From assembly GCF_018139145.2 (NCBI RefSeq), contig NC_059477.1, forward strand, positions 18,835,522 to 18,899,521: 64,000 nt of DNA, written 5' to 3'. The notes below the pieces were generated by a model, which worked only from the letters and a program-made list of their open reading frames with translations, had not been told where the DNA came from and did no database searches. Positions within the stretch are counted from its first letter, which is position 1; every line of letters starts with the position of its first letter. Made by a program: the position numbers and the translations under genes. Of the stretch, positions 51,346-61,412 are shown piece by piece. The DNA comes from Gymnogyps californianus. Lineage: Eukaryota; Chordata; Aves; Accipitriformes; Cathartidae.

Positions 51346-54300
51346 GTATATTCTTACACTCATTGCTATGTAGCTGTCTTTTAATACAATGTTAAATACA
51401 ACTTCTGTCTACCTAAATTCCTACCTTAATTCTGCTCAGTAATCTCACTTCTATTTACTATATTTTTTGCGTGAGTGTTTGTTTTAGATTCCAGACTGTG
51501 CTCTGATTAAAGGAATCGTATGCATTTTCTATAAATTAAAAATGGAAATGGCCTTTAGGGGAGAGTCAGTGGAGGAATCAATGCATGCATTAATTACTGC
51601 AATTCATTACCCAAATAAACACAAGACTCAGCCTTTTGCTGGATACAAATTTAGGGACATATGATGTTTACAAGAGACAAAGGCTTGTGATCCTGCTCAT
51701 GTTAATCTACAGATCAAAGTATGTGAGCCCATTCCTAGTGGAGGCTCCTTTGGGGATACCATAGCTGGGATCAATCCCCCCATGCAGGCAGTGAATTATT
51801 AGTGCTGAATACAAAAGCTGTTCACGTGACATCCCTGTCCCCTAACAACAGGGACACTTGCTCCAGATAGTGCTTTAGAAGAGCATGTTTTCTTGATACC
51901 TCACTTTTCTATAATTAAACTCAAATCATAAAGCAATAGCTGTACAATGACCACTGATTCCCTTCATAAACAAAAATATGCTTCAGTTCATAGCAAATAC
52001 TAAGTCATTTGGAAGAAAAACATGAAAATGTAATCTTTAGCTTCCGAGAGGCTTTCCAGAATATAAACAGAAGGTTAGAAAATACATAGCAAATAAAACT
52101 ATACAGAAAAAAATCAGTGATTTATTGAAAAGGTTTCATACTCTTCTGAATTAGTATCCTTTCTTTTCCGTAAGAATAGATTAGAAGAGTATTGGAAGAA
52201 TGCAATTTTTCTAACAGCATCTGGATGCCTTTCTTCGTCATATTTTATAGACGGAGGATAAATTACCATACGAAGGTTCATGTTCAAACCAGGACACAGA
52301 GCGTGATTTGAATCTCACTGCATTTTGCATAGCTGCCATTGTGGGTGCAAGCTCACTCCCAGTCTCAGCAGCTCACAGCAGAACACCAGCCAGTTCCCTC
52401 TTTCCTGTTGGAGCACTCAGCTATTTTAATGGGATTCTAACCAAAACTGCAACTAATTAAGAATCAATTCAGGACCATTAGTAAGTGGGACTAAGCTAGC
52501 CAGTGTTGCATATTTCAAAAGCGTTTGCTTTAATGAGAGGAGTTCTTGGACAGGGGAAGAAAAACCCAAGCAGATTAAAGATAATGTAGGGACCTTCTCC
52601 AGTTAAACAACTAATGCTACACAGAAAGATGCTGAACTTGTAGTCCTCTCTAATTGATCTACTTACTGTTCTTAAGGAAACTCAAAACAATAATGAATGC
52701 AGGTATTAACTGCGTGTTAGTCATTCAATAGCTATTTATAAACATTAGCAATTGTTACATTTCGCAGTCTCTCTTTCTCTTCATCAGAGAAACATATGTT
52801 ATCTTTTTTCAGACATATTAACCTTAGAACTGTCAAACCATTTTCTCTTCTCTGGGCTTTGTACTTCTTCGACATCTGTTTATCTGCACTGCATTGCCTA
52901 CAGATGATATATTTAAAATTTGTTAAGGGGTTAGGATGCCATATTTTTGACAGCTGTAGTTTTGTTTCACCACAGAACTAAACTTTGCTAAAAATGCAGT
53001 GCTTTGAGGGAATGATTTTGTTTTCATTATTTCATTAGTTGTATCAATTTCTCCCCCTAATCTCTTGTTATTGTGAGTTCTGTTAATGAACTGGTAGCAT
53101 GTAAATGTAATCATTTTAGGAGAAATAGAAAAAGTAATATATGGCTGATTGATTTGAATTATTAGAGTGGGAATGCATACAACTATATTGAGATAGTCTG
53201 ATATTTAAGTACTAAAATCACTATACAGTAAATTGAAAGCAAAAATACGAACATATTATGTGGTAAGTCCTAAACCTCACAATGACCTCAGCTCATGAGA
53301 AACTGCTTGGACAAGGTTTCTCGGTTTCAGACAAACTGAACAGAGTGACAAATCTACTGTGAGTGTGTTTAAGAAAAAAGTATGCAAAGCTGTTTATATT
53401 CCCAGCATGTGAACATGAATGGAGACCTCAGTGCAACATCTTTATAGTTGATACACATTTTAGATGTTTTGTAGAATAAGTTAAGGATTTACACAGGAAT
53501 TACCAGGAACCTTAATTATTTCAAAACACCGATTAATTTGGCTGCAGAGGACAGAATGTGCTAGAACATCTTTCCAGTATGCTTGTTTGAAAGATTAGCA
53601 TCTTGGCTATTTAATTGTTCATTTTCTATTTTACAGTCTAAGCTGTATTGCTAAACAAAGAGTGTGCACTCAGTACAACATTCTCTTGCAATAAATATCA
53701 ATCAGAACAATCATAAAGAGGCAAATAAATTTTGGATTATTTATCTTTGTAGGAAAAGCAGGCCCTAGCTAGGAGCAGAAGGGTCTCCCTGTCACTGCCA
53801 TTTACATTAGTCCTTTCTTTAGATACATGTACTCTTAATACAAAGACTGTGTACACCTTGAAAGTACTGTTTTTAGAAGCTGTATCTTTTAAACCAACTT
53901 CTTTAGCTTCTGTGAAAAAGGAAACAGGGTTCGTGTTTGTAGTGACAGGTGATAGTGAGAACAACAACAGAGGAAAATAATCTGGGGAGAGAAGAAAAAG
54001 GCTACTTTAAGGAGGCTGGAAATAAATCAGGACTGTCTATTAAACATGCACTTTTTTTATTTTTTATTTTGAATCTTGGATATTGCATTTTTAGTAACCT
54101 CAGATGTATGTTGACATTTAACAGGGAGAATGACTGACAGATCAACAGCTGTGAACTTCTTTATTTTTAATAAAAGAAGCAAACAAGTAATTTCAGCTCG
54201 CTCTTTCCTGTGGGTTGTGTGCTAAGATCTGAGAAGGATAAAAATACAGAATCCTCCCACATCCTGGTCAAAGCTTTTGGCGTTTACAAAATAAATGGAA

Positions 54301-57300
54301 TGGAACAAAGTATCACTTGAATGTATAGAAGGATGTTTGGAATGAGGACAGGCCAGGAGAGACATGACCAGTATTTCCATGCCAGTGGAGATCCACAGAC
54401 CAAGCATCAACCCTCAGGCAAGTAAGCCTCAGAACAGCTCTTTCAGGGTAGTCGAGCAGCCATTCCACATCTCATGGGAAGAGAATTCTACTGATCTGAC
54501 CTGTGCCAAAAGACACAAACAATATCCTTTTTTTTTTTTTTTTTTGGTCTTAAGAGGTTATCTGAATGTTTTTCCGTTTCTATTCTACCATCAGTTAGAA
54601 AAGTAAAGCCCCTTTGCTTGAGCTGAAAGAGGTGGAGTTCTCTCATCACTTCCATCTTCTGGGCCTTATTTTTACTCATCTATAATAAGCTATGAGGATG
54701 TCCTTATGCTCACTTATGGTCAGACTGTTCAGCATAACAATATAACTGCAGAACTATTAGTACCGTCAAGTTCAAGACTCCTTCCCAGTTTGTAGGTGGT
54801 GTCCTTTAGATTTTAGTTAAGAATATGTTCTTTATACAGCTTCAGTTTCTGACATCTTCCTGACTATTCACTTCCCTCTATGAGAGCAATGAACTTCAAA
54901 TCATGGGGGGGTGGGGGGGTGTTTCTTTTTTTTTTACATTTAGGTAATTTTTTTATGGTAAATATCTGACAGGAGCTTGGTAAAAAGGCTAATATGCTAC
55001 TGGAGATCCTATGTCAGGTAAGTAATGATGTCATGTTGGCTAAAATTTCGGATACTATGGAAACTGAATAAGTCTGAACCATCATTATTTTTATTTTTAC
55101 TTCTTGGCATGTATTTACAGCTTGCTTTCCCATGCAGTTTGCCAGCAACTTTTTTGCATGACTGCCAGCAATATGGAGACTGCAAGAGTCTACAATTGCC
55201 TTTGCCTTCTTTTCAGAAATTCATGAAACACATTTCACATCCTTGCAGGGAAGATCTTTCTGTCTCTAAACAGGGATTGGAGGAGGTGAAATAGAGTGGG
55301 AAGCACAGTTCTTTTCCTTCCTCTTCTCAGATACGTAGCACTCTTATTGGTTCTCCTCCAGGATGCATTCCCTGAGGAGAACTCCCCCTTCTGTATTGCA
55401 GCAAGGGCTAGTTGCTCCCTCAGGGAGAAGGAAGCCAAGGGTGGTCAGAACAGAAGCCAGGCAATGACTTCACTGACAGGGCAAAGTCATACAGCACCTG
55501 AGCCAGGAAAGTGCAGCAGGATGGTGACAGTAGCAGGCCCTATTGATAGACCAGTGATGACCAAGGCAAAAGCAAAGTGACAAGTCAAGTTGAAAGTCAA
55601 GCAACAATTCAGGTGTAGGTCTGGGAAAAAGTACACCTACAGTGTACCTCAGGCAAGGAGTGGGTGCCCAGGCCTGAGCTTAAATGAGGCTCCTGAGCCC
55701 ATGGGCAGGGGTGTGTGGAGGCCCCAGGTGGGGCAATTAAGGTCTATCAGCGCACTCAAGGCTGAGACAGAACTTTACAGTTTACAGTTCAATCTGCATT
55801 TCTCCTGCTTTGTCCAGCCATTGAAATCTTTTTTTCTCTGCCACCAAAAATGAACTTACACAGTGTCTCTGCACTTCCCTACTTGTCCTCTACTCCTCAG
55901 CTCTGCCTTTCTTCACTGGTCTAAGACTTTTAATGCAAAGTGACAGCAAGAACAGTAAAACCTTGTTATAAAGTCACTTGAGGTTTGGATAGAAAACAAC
56001 ATTTATTTTAACAAATCCGTGACCTCGTAGCAATTTTGCTGTTGGTGCTGTGCTGCATACCATGGCTGCTTGGAACTTCATAGCCCCAACAAAGACATTT
56101 CTACTTCCCAACGATGACTGGTTCCTCAAGAAAGATGAGAGTATTTCTCGTATTTGCTGCAGGAATGAGGTTTATGACACACAGTTGAACCCATCTGATA
56201 CTTTCCAGTAGAAGGCAGGGGTCCACGTGCACTCAATCAAAACCATTTTAATAAATCATAGCCAAAGGGAGGGGGGAAGAGGGCAGGACAGACAGGAAAT
56301 AGGTATGTTAACATTCATTTGAAATGATTGTTGCTGATAAAGCATCCTGCTGGCTCTCCTACTTGTTGGATCATAAAGCAAGGTCACAGAGCACTAGGGA
56401 AAAGAGAAAAGCAGTGATATGAGAATCACGGACATTATAGGCAAGGAACACTATTATTAGGAATTGAACTGAACAATGGCAAGGACTGCATATTAGCCCA
56501 TGTTTTGCTAGTGCTGACACTGGCTGTTCAAAACAAGGCTTTGCAGTCTTTTATATAAACACTTCTAATAAAGTGATTTTTCCATGTGGTATGTAACTAA
56601 GTAGGTCAAATTATGACATAAGCATACAACTTGACTTTAAAATACCTACATTTTTGTCTCTATAGTGCTATAGAAGAGAAAAATCTTTGAATTGAAACAA
56701 AAAAAAATATGACTAGAACTAAAATTTTGTCATCTCCCCCTCCACCCCCAACTCAGCACTAGCTTCCTGAGGAAACACAGCCAAGGACAGCCCAACTTAA
56801 TTCTATGACTTCTGTTCCAGTGGCACTGTAAACCTGGCATTTGTATGAAGCTGTTTAGTCATATATTGGCTTTTTCAAGTTATTGTCTTCTTATAAAAGA
56901 AAATTGCATCTTTGATATTTTTTTATTAATGCTAAATACTAGTGCTATAGCATCTGATCAACTTTCTTTTTCTCTGCTTAGGGAAAGTCTGCCTTATTTA
57001 CAGCTATTGAGCCAGTTAGCTCCCACCTCTACCAAAAAATAATCAAGAAGTGTATGTATGCCTATGAGACACAATGGGCTAGGAGGCATAAAAATGTACA
57101 TCCTCATTACGAGTTTCTCTAGTTTCCTTGGGAAAAAAGCTTCCAAGTTTAGATGTACTTCAATAAACTTTAGACTTAAGGATTAGTTGTGTAACCACAA
57201 AGCCTGTGGGCTTCTCTCATTATTTGGGGGTTTTGGAAGTGTGGACAGTATGTACTAGACCAAACCATGAAGTTTTCCATTGGCAATCACCTGTCAATAA

Positions 57301-57936
57301 TCCTTGCAAGCTATTAACTTAAGGTGGAATGGAACAGGACATATACAAAGGTAAAATATTAATGGCAGGTGCAGACCTGAGCTTACAAAAGGCAAAGGGG
57401 CTGTGGTGCACCTTAAGACAAACTATGCCATATGATGGCATGTCCAACTGATCACTACTAGTAGGAAGAGCACATGAAGTAAATTGGCACTTGAGTTAGG
57501 CAAAGACGTTATAATTAGTCACTCATTCTGACCTTAGAAATTGTGAATATCTGTAAACCTTATATATTTTGTTTTCATAACGTGTTCCTGGCACCAAACC
57601 TCACAGAAGTAATAATTCATTCACCTCAGAAGCTTGTTTAGCCAAACTAATTTGCTAGATTGGTATAAGGCAAATATAAAATATTTAAATGGTAGTAATT
57701 TTGATCCCAACATAAAAACCGTGTGAATGAAGGTCCTTATCTTTTATTTTGGTCAAACTGTGTGGTCACTGTACCTCTTCAGAGGAAATGGAGCTCTATG
57801 TGATGTGTGCAGCAGTCTGCTTGTGCAGATCAGAATGCACAACTACGGGCTAAAAAATGAATGCGATGGCCATCTAAACTACATATGTCTTTTAGTGAGA
57901 ATGAGGTCTGTTTGTATGATTGATGGCTTATGTTTG
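51346..57936. other. Noncoding stretch; one short candidate regulatory element
   Basis: No gene supported. At 51580-51591 a perfect 12-bp palindrome (aatgcatgcatt) abuts taattac, a POU/homeodomain-like cluster in low-repeat sequence (51520-51640). A weak MIR-like trace lies at about 52250-52330 (attttatagacggagg ... gatttgaatctcac). G7-t-G7 at about 54905-54920 and the T18 tract are simple repeats. Confidence 0.45.
54528..54545. repeat. Poly-T tract (T18)
   Basis: Eighteen consecutive T. On the minus strand this is A18, which could be a retroposon tail, but no retroposon body was recognised next to it. Confidence 0.85.
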
Positions 57937-58488
57937 TTACTCTCCTTCAGGTAAAACATTTGCTGCAGGCAGGATTTCTGCAAAAACTTTAGGGCTGAGC
58001 CTTAAAAAGGAATTTGCTTTTTGAATAATTTCTTTCTTTCTCTCTTTCTTTCTTCGAGCAAACATAAAAGGGTCCACAGAGCAGTGGTGTATAAAGACAA
58101 AGCCAGGCTGAGTATTACATCTTACCAGTGATACACAAGTGTTAGTCAAATGGAGAGATGACAGTGGAATAAGGAAACAATTAAACTTCAATAAAAGAAA
58201 ATAAGGAATAACATTCCAGTCAGATCTAATCACATTATGTACAGCATAACTTTCAAATTGGAAGTCCATAAAACCCAACCACACCTCAGCCAATTTGTCT
58301 GGCATCCGTCCTGTATAATAAGCCAGAGGTTCCTCGTGGCACAACTCCAAGGCAGTTTGAAACCATGTCTGCAGTGGGGATGGCACTGAGCCATGTTTCC
58401 AAAGAAGCAGAATAATTTTTCTGGTGGGAAAGTTCAGGCAGTACAGAGCCATGAGGGATGAGATTCCCTTTTTCGGCTTTTTCTCCAT
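57937..58488 (-). pseudogene. 183-codon frame with L1/Tx1-like LINE ORF2 C-terminal region
   Basis: Residues about 20-76 follow the pattern of the C-terminal end of ORF2 in L1/Tx1-clade LINEs: an R-K-x-I-L-L-x-W-K segment (residues 23-31), P then W42, an E-E-P-L-x-Y segment (52-57), and W70-x-x-F73-x-x-F76. In ORF2 this part lies beyond the reverse transcriptase. The rest (77-183) shows no resemblance and includes RKKERKKE encoded by the tttc tract at 58029-58054. The frame is open for 14 codons upstream of the chosen ATG, up to a TGA. No reverse transcriptase is seen in the following 1 kb on this strand, so this is a fragment. It could be a dead LINE, a small exapted exon or a chance pattern; I favour an old LINE remnant. 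Confidence 0.4.
58029..58054. repeat. TTTC-rich microsatellite
   Basis: Imperfect tttc/tctt repeats of pyrimidines only, lying within the minus-strand frame described above and encoding its lysine-rich stretch. Confidence 0.75.
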
Positions 58489-58931
58489 TCTTATTCCTTC
58501 AAATGTATTTCTTTTAATAGTAAAATTAATTCACAAACAGAAAACTTGCCATTAAAGCAATGTTAAAGGTCCATTTAAACTGACAGGCAGCAGGAAATCC
58601 AGAACCCAGGCACCCTGGCTTGTATCATTGTAAAACTTAACAAAGAATTTGAGAGGTTGCTGGTTACCTTTCCCCTGTCCTGTAGGTCTCTTCCCCAACA
58701 AACTTCTTAAACTCTTACCTAATACAGATAAAAAGAAGAGAATGTAATGGATTCTCATTCCCATGTTCTATGTTTGATATGTGCAAGGCATGCATTAATA
58801 TAGTAGTTAATTTACATTTATCTTCCATTTTAAATAATAATCTTATTCGTAATGTATAAATGGATTCCATATGCTACCAGACAAATCATTCCTAATTTTC
58901 ATTATGGAAGCACATATGGGAAATGTGCTCA
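58489..58931. other. Noncoding stretch, nothing recognised
   Basis: It contains a 70-codon minus frame without family resemblance. I looked for the upstream (reverse transcriptase) part of a LINE here and did not find it. Confidence 0.5.
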
Positions 58932-59012
58932 CCCAGGGTAAAATCCTGGCTCCATTGAAGTCAATGGCAAATTTCCCACTAATTTTGCAAGGGCCAGGAT
59001 TTCACCCTTGAT
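58932..59012. repeat. Palindromic MITE-like element, well preserved
   Basis: agggtaaaatcctggc (58935-58950) pairs with gccaggatttcaccct (58993-59008), 15 of 16. Inside is a second palindrome, ccattgaagtcaatgg. This is the 'gggtgaaatcctggccccattgaagtcaatgg' repeat common in bird and reptile DNA. It is the best preserved of the palindromic elements here. Confidence 0.75.
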
Positions 59013-61324
59013 GTTCAGCCACCCTAGTAATACAAAGAGCCAATGTTGAGAAATAGCATCCTGTCCTCTTGTTCTCTCTTCTCATATGTCAGATAAGTTT
59101 GAGCAAGAACTGAGTTATCGCTGAATTAATGTAATCCATTCCTCTGAGTTTTCTAGCTTGCATTAAGGTCTTTGCTTGGGGTGAGAGGGATACAGATTTA
59201 CAGTTATAGTAGCCACACAGTTGTCTGTAAATGTTATCAGAGCCAGCTATTTCAGAGACTTTGCAGAGAGAAGCAGAGGAGCTCACTGGGAAATGGCATA
59301 AGCACTAGCATACACTGGAGAGGAAGGGCAATATGAAGCTTTCCAGCGGTAAGAAGCATGTCTTAGGGAAGCTGGGTCCGTGGCATCTTTTGTCACAGTC
59401 TATGGGTCATGATGGGATCTGGTCCAACAGAAAATTGTTTGACCCATTGCTTGTTCTATGTGGCCCTTCTTGGAACTCTTCAGATGTGTAGAAGGTAGAT
59501 TACAGGCAGCTGAATTGTTCTTGCAACCTGATTTCTTTCCTAGGGGCCCTAACATGCTTCTCTATAATGTGACAGGAAATGCCCTCCTCATGTGGCTAAA
59601 ATGCAGTCCACTCTGGGATGAATGCATGTCCAGTCATTTGTCATCAGTGCAAATACTTGGGTCACATGATGAGCAGTGTGCAAACAGTCCATGTTATTTG
59701 AAAGAAGATCTCTCTTGTGGCCCATGTGGAGCAGAGGTAGAATCCTTGTACTTTGGTTGCACTCAGCGAGAACCAGAATAAAGCTCGAATTCCTCTTAAT
59801 TTCTGTGTTGGATTTACAGTACTCCGACGTTTCATCTTGCACATAGACAAGGGATGCACATTGAGAGGAACTTTAGTGAAACTGGCTGGATCACTATATT
59901 TTATCGTAAGTTAGATGGAGCTTAATATCAGCCATTCCAGAAGTGGATGGCTGATTTCCAAGACTGACCTTGATTCAAATTCAAGCATCCCTAAAATTTA
60001 CACAAGTTGAGCCTCTGGAAGCTTTTTGCATGTTGAGTGTTTTAAACATGTATGAGCAAAACCTCCATTTTCTTACTAGAGCTAGGAAATAACTGACATT
60101 CTGGCTCACAGAACAAATGAAAATATTTTATTTAACATGTACACACTTTAAAAAGTGTTCACAAATTAAAAATATACATCAATTTGAAATGAAAAGTCAA
60201 AATTTTTCAATTAGAAAATGTAAAGACGTTCTGAGCTTTCTGTTCTTTTTGCTCCCTTTTTTGACCATAAATATTAGTCTGGTTCAACTGAGATTCTTGA
60301 AGCATTCTGGTTAAATTGCAGTTTTGACAAATCAATTTATGATTTGAATTTATGAAAACATGTCACTCAGCCTAATTACTTGTTAAGATCCATTGTTTTG
60401 GAGTTCTTTCACTAGAAAAAATTGCTCATTAAGCTAATCAGCTAAGTTCTTGGCTGGTGCAAATCTGAGCATCTCTACTAGTGTTCCTGGCAAGATCTCT
60501 GAAGTCATCACCATCACATCACTGTCTGCTGAAGCAGACGTTTTCCATGTGTAAGGACTGTGAGATTAGGCGTCATGCAATATGTGAGAAGCTGGTTAAT
60601 AAAGAGCTGGAACAATAAATTGTATTAATAACTTGAATTTTAGCTAATTTGTCTCTGCAAGGTGTTATTCCATTTTATTTTGTCTGCATTTTTATTTTCA
60701 GCACTAGCACATGACAAGTTGTGAATTATGATCTATTCATTCATACCCAGTTTCAACACAACTGGGTGTGAATTAATACTCCATAATTCATATAGTGGAG
60801 TGTCTTATTACAATTATAAAATTTTATTAGAAAATGTTTTTTAATATTTATATTGTTAATTAAATGATGATGATTCTCATAAATTCTGAACAATGAATTA
60901 GGTTGTATTAGGCACTATTCAGATTTCATCTGTTAACCAATCAAGGTACACAGACTTCTCTATTATTTAATATACTATATAATAATGTTGGGCTAAGAGA
61001 TTTTTCTTTAGTATGTGGAATTTCTTATTCAGATGGACTTTATCAGAAAATTTTCATTACTAATTTGTAAACATAAAGGTCGGTATGGAATTATTATTTC
61101 CTTTTACAGATGTTAATTCACTGAAGGTGGGAAAGAGCATTTAACTCTTCATTTAAAAGGTAAGAAAATCTCAGGTCACATAAACCTTGGGCAATTAAGC
61201 AGTGTCGTTTTTGAAGGCAACAGCAGTCTCTCCTGTCTGCTAACTTTCCTAAAGCACTTTAATCTTATAAATTTTGGATCTAGCTCTGCATTTCATCTCC
61301 TCATTGTGAAAGCCTCATTCCAGG
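59013..61324. other. Noncoding stretch holding the long hairpin and a low-repeat AT-rich block
   Basis: The largest frame (59458-59781, plus, 107 codons) has no family resemblance. About 60300-60860 is AT-rich with several homeodomain/SOX-like motifs (cctaattac, ccattgtttt, aattaat) and surrounds the hairpin at 60722-60790; it may be constrained. Confidence 0.4.
60722..60790. ncRNA. Long hairpin, microRNA-precursor-like (candidate)
   Basis: Arm 60722-60752 pairs with arm 60760-60790: 26 of 31 positions are Watson-Crick and one more is G-U, with a 7-nt loop (60753-60759). The inner 8 bp (acccagtt/aactgggt) and the outer 9 bp (tgaattatg) are perfect; a 3-nt symmetric internal loop and a single mismatch lie between. 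One more G-U and one T-A pair can extend the base. The total of 69-73 nt with one small loop and small symmetric bulges fits an animal pre-miRNA. The hairpin is nearly palindromic, so either strand could fold. It could equally be a short palindromic transposon remnant or a DNA cruciform. I know of no microRNA with either arm sequence. Confidence 0.4.
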
Positions 61325-61412
61325 TCTGTTTGTGAAAGCACTTAAACATGTGCCTAAAGTCAAACATATGCTTCAGTGTGTCCTAAATTAAAGTGAGATC
61401 TGCAGTACTCTC
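61325..61412. repeat. Decayed MITE-like fragment
   Basis: 'gaaagcacttaaacatgtgc', 'ctaaagtcaaacatatgctt' and 'cagtgtgtcct' follow the old bird/reptile repeat with 'aagcacttaagcatgtgcttaactttaagcacatgctt' arms. One arm is readable; the other is lost after 61400. Confidence 0.5.

Noticed and set aside
59458..59781. 107-codon plus frame rich in Cys and Leu
   Set aside because: No signal peptide or known domain; equally long frames on the opposite strand overlap it.
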